Program-made: the position numbers and the translations under genes
Shown here: positions 8,010 to 17,755 of the stretch, in pieces
How the letters are laid out: the number at the start of each line of letters is the position of its first letter
Position numbering within the stretch: the first letter of the stretch is position 1
Assembly (NCBI RefSeq): GCF_004015185.1
Contig: NZ_CP025746.1
Coordinates: 2,993,776 to 3,057,775 of the forward strand
DNA length: 64,000 bases
Reading direction: 5' to 3'
From: Clostridium manihotivorum
GTDB lineage: Bacteria; Bacillota; Clostridia; Clostridiales; Clostridiaceae
Notes under the pieces: model-generated
Told to the model about the DNA's origin: nothing
Database searches by the model: none
Seen by the model: the letters and a program-made list of their open reading frames with translations, nothing else

Positions 8010-9944
8010 ATGAGAGTAAAGTATAAACTTATCATAAGCTATATGGCTTTGATCATATTTGCTGTAAGTGTTTTAGGATTCTTAATTGCTAAAAAAGCCA
8101 ATAGTGCGGTGTTGACCGAAGTTAACGAAAAAAGTCTAAGGCTAACAGAATCAATTAATACAACTTTAAGCGTGAGAAATGAACTGCTAACTGAAAAGTC
8201 ATATTCTGATTTAAACTTTGCAGATACCTTACTAAATAACTTTCAGGATTTAAGCGTGAATTATAATGAAAATATACAGGTTGGAAGCTTTAAGTTACCG
8301 GTGATATATACTGGCAATCAGAGACTGTCTGTGGATAACACTATAGTTGACAAGCTCAAGCAGTCAACGGGAACAGCTGCAACAATTTTTCTGTTATATG
8401 ATAATAAATTAATAAGAGTTTCAAGTACAATTTATAAAAATGATAATAGTGTGTTAGGTACATACATAAATAGTGATTCTATTGCCTATAAAAAAATACT
8501 TAATAATGAAGAATATATTGGTGATATTTCAATAGAAGGTAACGGATATGTAACAAGAATGAAGCCACTTCTCGATAAAAACAATAAAATTATTGGAGCT
8601 ATAGGTATAGGTAATAAGATAGTAAATAGCTATTTAGAAGTTACCTTAAGTAATATAAAATTAGGAAAGACAGGCTATGCCTATGTATTAGATTCAGAGG
8701 GGAATGTACTAATTCATCCTACCGATAAAGGTAAAAACGTTAGTTATTATGATTTTGTAAAGAAAATGCATTTTAAGAGCAGTGGGACTATAGAGTATTC
8801 ATATAATGGTGTGAAAAAATTAGCATATTATAAATATTTTGAGCCTTGGCATTGGTATATAGTTACTACAGCTAATTATGATGAATTAAATTCTTCTTCA
8901 AGATCGATTTTGATTACAACTATAGTAACTGGAACCATAATTATATTTTTGGGCGGAATTATAGCCTTAATATTGGCTAACACTTTAGTAAAACCAATTG
9001 ATAAGTTGAAAACTTGCATGGAAATAGCAGGGCAGGGAGACTTATCAGTAAGGTGTGATATTGGAAGTAAGGATGAGATAGGGGTGCTTTCTAATAGTTT
9101 TAACAATATGATATCGGAAAATAAGCGGCTCTTAGAAGAAACTCTTCAATATGATAAGTTAAAGACCGAATTTATAGCTAATATGTCTCATGAGTTAAGA
9201 ACACCTTTAAATATAATATTTTCGACAGCTCAACTTTTCGATGTTCTTATAAACAATGGTGAAAGTCTAAATACTGATAAGATTAAAAACTATACTGGTA
9301 GCATAAAGCAAAACTGTTACAGGTTGTTAAGATTGGTTAACAATTTAATTGACATGACAAAAATAGATTCTGGCTTTATGAAGTTAGAAATGAGAAATCG
9401 TAATATAGTACAAGTTGCAGAAGATATTACTCAGTCTACAGCAGAGTATGTACAGCATATGAGTAGAAGAATAGTATTTGATACAGATGAAGAAGAAAAG
9501 ATAATGGCGTTTGATGCTGAAAAGTTGGAGCGAATTTTGCTCAATTTAATTTCTAACGCTACTAAGTTTACAGAACCTGGTGACGAAATATATGTTAACT
9601 TACATGATAAAGGGGAGTACATAGTAATTTCAGTAAGGGATACAGGTATAGGAATTCCTGAAGAAAAGTTATCACAGCTTTTTCAAAGATTTAAGCAAGT
9701 AGATCCTTTGTTAAGTAGAAGTCATGAAGGAAGTGGAATAGGATTATCTATAGTAAAGGCTTTAGTTGAGTTGCATGAGGGTAGCATAGAGGTAAGAAGT
9801 TCCTATGGAGTTGGGACAGAGTTTATAATAACCCTTCCTGCAAAACTTATTCCTGATACAAAAGAAGACGATGTGGTCAGTGAATTGACTAATCAATCTA
9901 ATGTTCAAAATATTAGCATAGAGTTTTCTGATATATATAATTAG
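8010..9944 (+). CDS. Cache-domain sensor histidine kinase, orphan
   Basis: 644 residues from ATG 8010, ten bases after GGGGAGA; the open frame runs 40 codons further upstream but without a ribosome site. Order: membrane helix at about 7-27, extracellular Cache-type domain to about 290, second helix at about 300-322, HAMP to about 375, then HisKA with phospho-acceptor His394 in MSHELRTP. The ATPase domain has the N-box LLNLISNATKF, DTGIGI and GSGIGLSI. No response regulator lies nearby. Orphan kinases of this layout in clostridia often feed Spo0A, but that is only an inference. Confidence 0.9.
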   Translation: MRVKYKLIISYMALIIFAVSVLGFLIAKKANSAVLTEVNEKSLRLTESINTTLSVRNELLTEKSYSDLNFADTLLNNFQDLSVNYNENIQVGSFKLPVIYTGNQRLSVDNTIVDKLKQSTGTAATIFLLYDNKLIRVSSTIYKNDNSVLGTYINSDSIAYKKILNNEEYIGDISIEGNGYVTRMKPLLDKNNKIIGAIGIGNKIVNSYLEVTLSNIKLGKTGYAYVLDSEGNVLIHPTDKGKNVSYYDFVKKMHFKSSGTIEYSYNGVKKLAYYKYFEPWHWYIVTTANYDELNSSSRSILITTIVTGTIIIFLGGIIALILANTLVKPIDKLKTCMEIAGQGDLSVRCDIGSKDEIGVLSNSFNNMISENKRLLEETLQYDKLKTEFIANMSHELRTPLNIIFSTAQLFDVLINNGESLNTDKIKNYTGSIKQNCYRLLRLVNNLIDMTKIDSGFMKLEMRNRNIVQVAEDITQSTAEYVQHMSRRIVFDTDEEEKIMAFDAEKLERILLNLISNATKFTEPGDEIYVNLHDKGEYIVISVRDTGIGIPEEKLSQLFQRFKQVDPLLSRSHEGSGIGLSIVKALVELHEGSIEVRSSYGVGTEFIITLPAKLIPDTKEDDVVSELTNQSNVQNISIEFSDIYN

Positions 9945-10031
9945 AGTTATGTTTAGAGGTATATAATATAACAAAATCCTTTCGTTAGAGATTATATCTA
10001 TGAATTGTGTAATAGGATTCGTTATATAATA

Positions 10032-10091
10032 AAAGGCAGATGCGTAAAAAAGAATTCACTGAAGAAGGACACTTCAGTGAATTCTTTTTTT
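10032..10091. terminator. Element A terminator module, two-way hairpin
   Basis: Starts with AAAAGGCAGATGCGTAAAAAA, cut here to the element A second module. It continues as an 18-pair perfect stem (10047-10064 with 10072-10089) whose arm reads GAATTCACTGAAG. The T run on one side and A run on the other would stop transcription from both the histidine kinase and the converging flavodiiron operon. Confidence 0.85.
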
Positions 10092-10143
10092 TAGAAGTTT
10101 ATGCTGGAGATGAGGTTTTCGATAAATTTGATAATTAAAATGA

Positions 10144-11343
10144 TTATTCCATTGACTCAATGATGCTGTCAGCTAGGTCGTCAATAGAAGGCATATCATT
10201 TTCCTTTATTGATGAGTTAATTGAAACATTATTACCTAAGATAGTCATTTCTTTCATATCATTTAAAAGTTCTGTAATTAACCTAGCTGACTGAGGTGCC
10301 CAGGAACCATTTTCTATTATAGCAACTTTACGTTTTTGTAGATTTAGGGCTTTCATATCATTTATATAATCTAACATAGGTGGGTATATTTTTAAGTTAT
10401 AAGTTACTGAAGCTAATACTAGGTGACTATACTTGAAGGTTTCGGAAATTAAGTAGGATACATGGGTTTTAGAAACATCATACATCACTACATTTTTCAG
10501 ACCTTTTTTTACTAAGCTGCTTGCCAAGTAACTTGCAGCAGCTTCAGTATTGCCATACATTGTTCCATAAACTATTACTACACCTTTTTCTTCTGGTTCG
10601 TATCGGCTCCACTTGTCATATTTATCTAATAAATACCCAAAGTCATTACGCCATACTACACCGTGAAGTGGGCAAATAACCTTAATATCAAGAGTACCAG
10701 CCTTTTTTAATAGGGTCTGAACATGAGGACCATACTTACCAACTATATTTGTATAATATCTTCTTGCTTCATCTATCCAGTCTCTATCAAAGTTTACTTC
10801 ATCATTGAACAGTTTTCCGTCTAAAGCTATGAAAGAACCAAAAGCATCAGCAGAAAATAGTGTACCAGTAGTAGTGTCATAAGTTACCATGGCTTCTGGC
10901 CAGTGAACCATTGGAGCAGCCACGAAAACCACATTATGTTTTCCAAAGCTCATAGTATCATTCTCTTTTACCTGTATTAACTTTCCATCTACAGGAAAGC
11001 CAAATTGATGAAGGAATAAAGCTGCTTTTTCTGTACAGATAATTTGTACCTTAGGGTACCTCAAAAGCACTTCTTCTATAGAAGCGGCATGGTCTGGTTC
11101 AACATGGTTTATTACCATGTAGTCAAGAGTTTGATCTTTTAGTATTTCTTTAAGGTTATCAAGAAATTGGCGGCAAATGGACCAATCAACTGTATCAAAC
11201 AACACATTTTTTTCATCTAAAAGTACGTAGGAGTTATAGGAAACACCTCTAGGAATAGGGTGTATATTTTCGAAAAGAGCAAGTCTATGATCATTTCCTC
11301 CGATCCAGTAAAGATCTTCATCTATTTTTCTATAACAGTACAT
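10144..11343 (-). CDS. fprA: Flavodiiron protein (A-type flavoprotein)
   Basis: 399 residues, the normal length. The N-terminal MBL-like domain keeps the diiron ligands H80, E82, D84 and H85 in NHVEPDH. A later histidine lies in MVHWPE, the bridging aspartate in SADAFG and the last histidine in CPLHG. The C-terminal flavodoxin domain starts near residue 255 with YGTMYGNTE. These enzymes reduce O2 to water (or NO) with electrons from rubredoxin. It sits 40 bases downstream of a gene encoding an acyl-CoA dehydrogenase/EtfA/rubredoxin fusion, an obvious electron donor. No rubredoxin or NADH-rubredoxin reductase domain is fused to it. Confidence 0.93.
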   Translation of the reverse strand: MYCYRKIDEDLYWIGGNDHRLALFENIHPIPRGVSYNSYVLLDEKNVLFDTVDWSICRQFLDNLKEILKDQTLDYMVINHVEPDHAASIEEVLLRYPKVQIICTEKAALFLHQFGFPVDGKLIQVKENDTMSFGKHNVVFVAAPMVHWPEAMVTYDTTTGTLFSADAFGSFIALDGKLFNDEVNFDRDWIDEARRYYTNIVGKYGPHVQTLLKKAGTLDIKVICPLHGVVWRNDFGYLLDKYDKWSRYEPEEKGVVIVYGTMYGNTEAAASYLASSLVKKGLKNVVMYDVSKTHVSYLISETFKYSHLVLASVTYNLKIYPPMLDYINDMKALNLQKRKVAIIENGSWAPQSARLITELLNDMKEMTILGNNVSINSSIKENDMPSIDDLADSIIESME

Positions 11344-11383
11344 GAATTTTATCCTCCTTCAAATTAAAACTTTTTTACTATAA

Positions 11384-13291
11384 CTAAGCTTCGATAAACA
11401 TATTTTTTTCTTCACCGCAGGCCGGACAGGACCATTCTTCTGGAAGATTTTCAAATAAGGTTCCTGGAAGTATTTCGCCTTCTACGTCTCCAAGACTAGG
11501 ATCATACTCGTAACCACAACCATTACATACATGATGCTTATAACTTGGTAAAGATAGCTTTGGCACAGCTTTTTTCATTTTCTTCATTGGAGGGGCTTCC
11601 TTTTTAGCTTCACCATTGTCCAAAGCTGCAGTGAGTAGAGGTAGAATTTCATTTAAATCGCCTACTATGCCATAATCTGAATTCTTAAAGATCTTTGCGT
11701 TAGGATCAATATTGATAGCTACGATTGTAGTAGCTTCTTTTATTCCTTTTAGATGCTGACCAGCACCTGAAATGCCGCAGGCAATATATAAATTACCATT
11801 GAATTTTTGACCAGACATTCCTACATACCTATTTATTGGCACATATTTAAGGGTTTCAGCTACAGGTCTTGAGGAACCGATAGCCGCACCTGCTTGAAGT
11901 GCTAAAGCTTCTATAAGTTTCATATTTTCCTTACTTCCTATGCCTAGACCAGCACTAACAACTCTATCTGCTTTACTTATAGGAGTATCTAAAGGAATTC
12001 CTATAGTAAAGTCATATCCATCCTCTTTAAGAGCCTTTACGAGAGAGGCAACCTTTTCTTCTGAAGTTCCTTGTTTAAAGATTACTTTTTTACGATAGCC
12101 GGTTGCGGGTTCAGGTTTAGAAGCTCTATTAGCAGTTCCATTTTTGGGCATCTTTCCAATGATATTAGAGGAAATAACTAACCGTTGAATTTCATTTGTT
12201 CCCTCATAAATTGTACATATTTTTGCATCACGATAAGCTCTTTCTACATCCATACCTTTTAGGTAACCACTACCTCCAAATATTTGAAGCGCATCATTCA
12301 CTATTTCAAGGCATACATCAGAAGCATATTGTTTTGCCATAGCTGCTTCCATACTATAAGATTCATGATTTTCCTTAAGCTCTGCAGCGCTATACACAAG
12401 TAGCCTAGCAGCTCTAAGCTTTGTAGCCATATCAGCTAGCTTAAACGCTATAATTTGCTGTCTGCATATAGGCTTACCAAACTGAATTCTTTCTTTTGAG
12501 TACTCTAGGGCATTTTCGTAAGCACCTTGAGCAATACCTAGGGCTTGTGCGGCAATACCTATACGACCACCATCTAAAGTGGACATTGCAATTTTAAAGC
12601 CTTGTCCTTCCTTACCCAGCAGATTTTCTTTAGGTACTTTTACATCATTAAAGATAAGCTCAGCGGTAGCAGAGGAACGGATACCCATTTTATCATAGTG
12701 CTTTCCAAAGGAAAAACCTTCATAGCCTTTTTCAACTATGAATGCACTTATACCTTTAGTACCAATATCAGGGGTGGTTACTGCAAGTATTACATAAATA
12801 TCAGCTACACCGCCATTGGTTATAAAAATCTTTGAACCATTTAGGATATAATGATCGCCTTCTAGAACAGCAGTTGTTTCAGTGGCTCCAGAATCACTTC
12901 CAGCATTTTCTTCGGTTAAACCAAAAGCGCCCAGCTTTTCACCTTTAGCTAATGGAATTAGATATTTTTGTTTTTGCTCCTCAGTTCCATAGGCAGCAAT
13001 TGGATATGTTCCTAAAGATGTATGAGCGGAAAGAATAACACCAACACCACCATCTACTCTCGACAATTCTTCTACAGCAATAGCATAACTTAGCACATCA
13101 AGTCCAGCTCCACCGTATTCCTGTGGATAGGGAAGACCTAATATACCTAAAGTACCTAACTTATCCATAACTTCAGATGGAAATTTATTTTCTTGATCTA
13201 ACATAAATGCTATAGGTTTAACTTCATCTTCAGCAAAGGTTCTAATCTTCATTCTTAAGTCTTCATGTTGTGCAGTTGTTTTAAAAAACAT
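11384..13291 (-). CDS. Acyl-CoA dehydrogenase/EtfA C-domain/rubredoxin fusion
   Basis: 635 residues in three parts. Residues 1-380 are a full acyl-CoA dehydrogenase, with GAFGLTEENAGSD and the catalytic glutamate in IYEGTNEIQR. Residues about 400-565 match the C-terminal FAD-binding half of electron-transfer flavoprotein alpha (RPVAETLKYVP, GISGAGQH). Residues about 585-635 are a rubredoxin with CNGCGYEYDP and CPACGEE, four iron-binding cysteines. Electrons could pass from acyl-CoA through two flavins to the rubredoxin and then to the FprA gene product next door. EtfB is not present. The domain order is read directly; the electron route is inferred. Confidence 0.9.
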   Translation of the reverse strand: MFFKTTAQHEDLRMKIRTFAEDEVKPIAFMLDQENKFPSEVMDKLGTLGILGLPYPQEYGGAGLDVLSYAIAVEELSRVDGGVGVILSAHTSLGTYPIAAYGTEEQKQKYLIPLAKGEKLGAFGLTEENAGSDSGATETTAVLEGDHYILNGSKIFITNGGVADIYVILAVTTPDIGTKGISAFIVEKGYEGFSFGKHYDKMGIRSSATAELIFNDVKVPKENLLGKEGQGFKIAMSTLDGGRIGIAAQALGIAQGAYENALEYSKERIQFGKPICRQQIIAFKLADMATKLRAARLLVYSAAELKENHESYSMEAAMAKQYASDVCLEIVNDALQIFGGSGYLKGMDVERAYRDAKICTIYEGTNEIQRLVISSNIIGKMPKNGTANRASKPEPATGYRKKVIFKQGTSEEKVASLVKALKEDGYDFTIGIPLDTPISKADRVVSAGLGIGSKENMKLIEALALQAGAAIGSSRPVAETLKYVPINRYVGMSGQKFNGNLYIACGISGAGQHLKGIKEATTIVAINIDPNAKIFKNSDYGIVGDLNEILPLLTAALDNGEAKKEAPPMKKMKKAVPKLSLPSYKHHVCNGCGYEYDPSLGDVEGEILPGTLFENLPEEWSCPACGEEKNMFIEA

Positions 13292-13585
13292 ATATATCCC
13301 TCCCTTTAATAAATATATCTAAATTACTAGATATATTACTTATAAGGATGAACTACTTGACACCTAAAACTATCTTTAAAGTAGTTACTCAGGGGAGAAT
13401 AAAGGCTTCAAAAATAACTTGGGAAAAAGTAGTCTATCCTTAAATAAATATTATAAAAGTATACTTATTTTGTATAAAAATAACTCTCTATAATATTTAT
13501 ATTATTAAAGGTTTTCATTAGAACTGATAATTAAGTAATTTTTATTATTATTTACTGTTATTGAAAGTGTGAAATTTTTTTTGTT

Positions 13586-13688
13586 AGCTAAACCTAGTGA
13601 TTTCAAGAGATTAGGACAGATATTTGGGGGAAAGAGTAAAAGTAAAATAATGTCGCCAAAGAAGGTCGCTTTAGCAACTTTTTTATAA
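13586..13688 (+). repeat. Element A copy 3
   Basis: TAGCTAAACCTAGTGATTTC starts the first module. The second is reduced to a hairpin (GTCGCCAAAG with GCTTTAGCAAC) and a T run. Unlike the other copies it is not downstream of a plus-strand gene. The rest of the 13292-13729 gap shows nothing else clear. Confidence 0.6.
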
Positions 13689-13729
13689 AGAGTAATAGAA
13701 ATGTATATAAAATTATTTTCAAAGCCTTG

Positions 13730-14352
13730 TTAGTTACTAGCAGAGGCTTTGAAATACTGCTTAGGAGATAAATGGAACTCTTTTTTAAAAGCCCTCACAA
13801 AGCTAGAGTAGTCAATAAATCCGCAAAGAGAGCAGACTTCGCTAGCTTGCACTCCTACTTTAATTAGCTCTGAAGCTTTTTTTAATCTTTTTTTCTGTAT
13901 ATATCCATAAAGTGTGTAGCCTGTTTCTTTCTTAAATAAATGCATTAGATAATATTTGTTTAAGTAAAAGGTATTGGCTATCACTTCAATTGATAAGTCA
14001 CTACTAAGATTAGAGTTAATAAAAGTTAATATTGACTGTATTCTAGGATCATATTTAATATCTTCTAACTTCTTGTGCTTATCCATTTCTAAATAGAGCC
14101 TATTAATTTTCACAATAAGTTGAAGAAATAAGGCTTTTCTTAAAACTTCACTTGCAAAACCATCATCTTTAATAGAGTTTTCTAAATCAAATAAATTTTG
14201 TTTTAAAGCTTCAATTTGCATTGAGGTTAACCTTATTAGATTTAGCTTTCTTTCATAAGCTACTTTAAAGCAGTTTAGTAAGTCGGAGTTATTTTCATTA
14301 TGCTTTTCAAGAAATAATGGATTTAGCCAAAGTATTATTCTTTCATATATAA
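13730..14352 (-). pseudogene. AraC-family regulator truncated by IS3
   Basis: An AraC-type double helix-turn-helix is intact at the C-terminus (YYLMHLFKKETGYTLYGYI and SLCGFIDYSSFVRAFKK). An ATG at 14221 would give 163 residues, but the frame stays open upstream without a stop to the IS edge. That extra part encodes plausible AraC effector-domain sequence (YERIILWLNPLF, DLLNCF). A TAG appears just inside the IS. I searched the far flank of the IS and found no matching N-terminus, so the start is lost or displaced. The remaining protein could still be made from the internal ATG as a DNA-binding domain without its sensor. Confidence 0.75.
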
Positions 14353-15652
14353 TGGTCTAAGAAAACTCAACAAAAATATGAGTTAAATATAATGAACCTG
14401 ATATAATAAAAGTATCAAAAGAAAGCAGGTTTTCATTATGAGAAAAAGAACATTCACACCAGAATTCAAAGCTAAAGTAATAATAGAGCTACTAAAAGGC
14501 GAAAAGGAGTTGAGCCAGCTGGCAAGTGAACACGAGATTGCTCCAAACCAGTTGCGTAACTGGAAGAGCGAATTCCTCGAAAACGCCGCCAATGCCTTTG
14601 ATAATAAAAAGGATGAAAAGCTTAAAGAAAGCCTTAAATCAAGCGAAGCGGAGAAGGATGATCTATATAAGAAAGTTGGTCAGTTAACTACGCAGGTTGA
14701 TTGGCTCAAAAAAAATCTGAAGAACTCTTTGGACCTGATTGGGAGAGTAAATTTACTCCGCGCCCAAAAAGATAGCAAGGAACTCCCTTTATCCACAGTA
14801 GCTGAATTACTGGACGTAAACCGTACCAGTGCATACTACAAGAGTAAAAGTCCGTCTGAAACAGAATTAGCTATAAAAGACTCCATAGATAGAATGCACA
14901 CTGACAACCCATCCTGGGGCTCCAGGCAGATTTCAAAGCAGCTGCAGCGCCAAGGATTCGATATAGGTAGATTGAAGACTCGCAGGTACATGCAGGATAT
15001 GGACATACATGCGATCTACCCTAAACCCAACCTGTCCAAGCCTGCTAAAGGACACAAGATATACCCTTATCTTCTTAGGAATGTGGATATTGTAAGGCCG
15101 AATCAAGCATGGTCTATCGATATAACCTACATCCGCCTCAAACATGGTTTTGTCTATCTGACAGCCATTATCGACTGGCACAGTCGTCTCATCGTAGGCT
15201 GGGAGCTGGACGATACGTTATCCACAAATATGGTTAAAAGCGCTCTTGAAAAAGCCTTTTCTGTTGCTAAACCTGAAACATTGAACTCTGATCAAGGCGA
15301 CCAATTCACAGGTCATGAGTATATTAGCTTTGTGGAAAACCATAGAGTCAAAATTAGCATGGATGGTAAGAGCAGATGGGCAGACAATATCATGATTGAA
15401 CGCTGGTTCCGCACGCTCAAATATGACGAAGTCTACCTGAAGGACTATGTTAACATAAGAGATGCCCGTAAGCAGATTGGTGATTTTATCCACAGCTACA
15501 ATTTTGAAAAGCTCCACTCTGCACTTGGCTATCAAACTCCGGCAGAAAACTACTATCCTGTGCTACTTGGTATTACTGCATAGTGCAACTACATAATGGT
15601 AAAATATGGTTCATTGTAAACTTAAATATTTTTGTCTTGACAATCGAGCCAC
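14353..15652 (+). mobile_element. IS3-family insertion sequence, about 1.3 kb
   Basis: Bounded by imperfect inverted ends that both begin TGG and share ACAAAAATAT and AATGAACC. One transposase gene lies inside. TATAA at 14348-14352 and 15653-15657 is a possible 5-base target duplication, but the exact right edge is uncertain by one base. Base composition inside is visibly richer in G and C than the surroundings, which suggests recent arrival. Confidence 0.8.
14438..15583 (+). CDS. IS3-family transposase, single continuous frame
   Basis: 381 residues. The N-terminal 90 residues are the OrfA part: helix-turn-helix (ELSQLASEHEIAPNQLRNWK) and a leucine-zipper-like coil. The rest is the OrfB integrase: WSIDITYI, LNSDQGDQF and IERWFRTLK supply the DD35E triad, with 35 residues between the last two. 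IS3 elements usually need a -1 frameshift between OrfA and OrfB. Here an A-run (about 14708-14715) lies at the joint, but both parts are already in one frame. It may be a natural fusion or a one-base change. Confidence 0.9.
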   Translation: MRKRTFTPEFKAKVIIELLKGEKELSQLASEHEIAPNQLRNWKSEFLENAANAFDNKKDEKLKESLKSSEAEKDDLYKKVGQLTTQVDWLKKNLKNSLDLIGRVNLLRAQKDSKELPLSTVAELLDVNRTSAYYKSKSPSETELAIKDSIDRMHTDNPSWGSRQISKQLQRQGFDIGRLKTRRYMQDMDIHAIYPKPNLSKPAKGHKIYPYLLRNVDIVRPNQAWSIDITYIRLKHGFVYLTAIIDWHSRLIVGWELDDTLSTNMVKSALEKAFSVAKPETLNSDQGDQFTGHEYISFVENHRVKISMDGKSRWADNIMIERWFRTLKYDEVYLKDYVNIRDARKQIGDFIHSYNFEKLHSALGYQTPAENYYPVLLGITA

Positions 15653-15860
15653 TATAATTCTCTTTATATACAATTGTTAAAGTATATAAAGATGTACCTG
15701 TCCAAAGCAGTATATCTATAGATATCACATGTTTTTAACCTAACCATAAAAAATCTTAACTTTCTAAATCTGAAAATTGCTTTTTTTATCTGCTTAGTTT
15801 AAATATAATGAAGGTAGATCAAAGAATATTATCAAAGTATATAAAATTTAGGTTATGTTT

Positions 15861-15978
15861 TAGAATATTGATGAAATTAAGTGGTTAAGAAGGAGATGCT
15901 ATATTAATTCTTTGTGTAAGCTCATCTAAGCATCGGATGACTGACCACTGAATTTCAACATGGTACTTTAACAGAGCC
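15861..15978 (+). repeat. Element D copy 2 (MITE-like), inverted
   Basis: Its reverse complement begins GGCTCTGTTAAAGTACC and tracks the copy at 7588-7699 along its length, with scattered changes and a 7-base insertion. It lies in the leader of the HAD phosphatase gene, ending about 45 bases before the start codon. The rest of this gap (15653-15860) shows no gene. Confidence 0.75.
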
Positions 15979-16023
15979 AAAAGTTAGTATAATTATAATA
16001 GTTTTAGGAGTGATAAGAAAAAG

Positions 16024-16851
16024 ATGAAGTATAAGTTGATAGCAATCGATATGGATGGTACCTTCTTAAATGAAGAAAGAAACATAACAGAAAGAAATCT
16101 TAAATCAGTAAAAAAAGCTGTTGATATGGGAGTAAAGGTTGTAATATCCTCAGGGAGAATACCTTCAGCCTTAGGCTGTATAATAAAGGACATGCCAAAG
16201 AATCAGCCAGTTATAGCTTGTAATGGGAGTATAATACTTGACCACAATCATAAGGAAATAGCTCATGAAACCATAGATAATGGCTTAGTTATAAAGGTGA
16301 TTAATTATATTAGAGAAAACTTTAATGAGATTTTTTATAATATTTTTTGTGAAGACATTATTTATTCAGAAAAATTACATCCTTTTGCAGAAAAGTTTAA
16401 CGAATATAATATGTCTTTACCAGAAGAATACAGGCTAAAGTCAGAGGTTATAAGTGATTTGAAGCAGTATGTAATTAACTGTTCACCTAGGGTTTCAAAA
16501 ATTGAAATATATGATGAAGATTCAGATAAAATTGATACTATAAAGAAGTACTTAGAAGATATTTTTGATGTGGAAGTTGTTTTGTCTGGGAAAACCGGTA
16601 TTGAAATAACTAAAAAAGGTATGAGTAAGGGCAGTTCCTTAGAGACCTTAGCAAAGCATTACGGATATACTCTAGAGGAATGCATTGCTATAGGCAATGA
16701 TGGAAATGACATTGAGATGATTAAGAGGGCAGGGCTTGGTGTTGCTGTTTCTAATGCACATGAAACTGTAAAGGCAGTAGCAAAATACATTACATTAAGA
16801 GATAATGACAATGATGCAGTAAGTGAAGTGATAGAAAAATTTGTTGTGTAG
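16024..16851 (+). CDS. Cof-type HAD phosphatase
   Basis: 275 residues, typical of the Cof/YidA group. Motif I is IAIDMDGTF (nucleophile D9, acid D11), motif II is VVISSGR, and motif III/IV is the GMSKGSSL lysine followed by GNDGNDIEMI. The central part is the C2-type cap. Family members dephosphorylate sugar phosphates, phosphorylated cofactors or nucleotides with low specificity. It is transcribed alone, with a gagtgat-type ribosome site and an element D copy in its leader. Confidence 0.88.
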   Translation: MKYKLIAIDMDGTFLNEERNITERNLKSVKKAVDMGVKVVISSGRIPSALGCIIKDMPKNQPVIACNGSIILDHNHKEIAHETIDNGLVIKVINYIRENFNEIFYNIFCEDIIYSEKLHPFAEKFNEYNMSLPEEYRLKSEVISDLKQYVINCSPRVSKIEIYDEDSDKIDTIKKYLEDIFDVEVVLSGKTGIEITKKGMSKGSSLETLAKHYGYTLEECIAIGNDGNDIEMIKRAGLGVAVSNAHETVKAVAKYITLRDNDNDAVSEVIEKFVV

Positions 16852-17000
16852 ATATACTATATAAATATAAACCTATGTATCAAATAAAATAATACAAATA
16901 AAAAAATAAAAATAAATTGAAAACTTAAAAAAATTATTAAATAAATTCATTTAATTTTGCCAATAATAGTTGTTATTAAAGCTGAAGGAAGGTAAAATTT

Positions 17001-17573
17001 ATGAATTTTTTTATTTTTTTAGGTAGTATATTTATCATTTATTCTTTTCTAGGTTGGATAGTGGAAAATATCTATTGTTACTACAAATTAGGAAGATTTC
17101 AGAATGATGGTTTTTTAAATGGACCATACAAGCCAATGTACGGCTTTGCATTTACACTCTTGGTACTATTAAATAGATTTGCGCATAGACACTTGATTTT
17201 ATTGCTAATTATCTGTCTTATAATACCTACATTTATTGAGTATATAACTGGACATATACTAAAAAACTTCTATGACAAGATATACTGGGATTACTCAGAA
17301 GAACCTTTAAATTTTAAAGGATTGGTATGTGCAAAGTTTTCTGTATACTGGATGGTCTTAAGTCTAATGTGTATATATATTATGGAGCCATTTATAAATA
17401 AATTGTTTTTTACTTTTGAATCTATTTTACCAGTAATAGTTCCTTTCATGCTTTTAATTATAGTCATGGATTTTTTCATAGTACTATACCTAAAGTTAAA
17501 AGAAAAAAATTATATTAGTAAATTTAATTATTTAAATATATTTAGCAGATTTAAAATATTAAAAAAGAAATGA
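17001..17573 (+). CDS. CmpB-type membrane protein (putative ABC permease family)
   Basis: 190 residues with about five membrane helices. The N-terminus FLGWIVENIYCYYKLGRFQNDGFLNGPYKPMYG contains the conserved ENIY and NGP-x-x-PMYG signature of the CmpB (putative type IV ABC transporter) family, and EYITGHIL follows; the second stretch is quoted in part only for identification. No ATPase gene is nearby, and the transporter label for this family is weakly founded. The ribosome site is GAAGGAAGG. Confidence 0.75.
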   Translation: MNFFIFLGSIFIIYSFLGWIVENIYCYYKLGRFQNDGFLNGPYKPMYGFAFTLLVLLNRFAHRHLILLLIICLIIPTFIEYITGHILKNFYDKIYWDYSEEPLNFKGLVCAKFSVYWMVLSLMCIYIMEPFINKLFFTFESILPVIVPFMLLIIVMDFFIVLYLKLKEKNYISKFNYLNIFSRFKILKKK

Positions 17574-17755
17574 TTGTATGGAATGTTTTTTTAAATTGGC
17601 GCAACGCGATAGGAAAATGGCATAATGTAAACCAAGCTAAAATTTTCAAAATACATATATAACTCCCTAATAGTGCCTTAAATAATAAGTCATATAGTAA
17701 TCTTATATGGGTAAAATATTTAAGAAAAATAATTATACTAATAGGAGGTTGTTTT

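Noticed and set aside
15653..15760. Missing N-terminus of the AraC gene on the far side of IS3
   Set aside because: Translation of the far flank in the expected direction gives no AraC-like sequence and meets a stop at once.
17585..17700. Possible riboswitch before the CAP lipoprotein (GGCGCAACGCGATAGG patch)
   Set aside because: A GC-richer patch, but it fits no riboswitch consensus I know, and no terminator or sequestering stem is evident.
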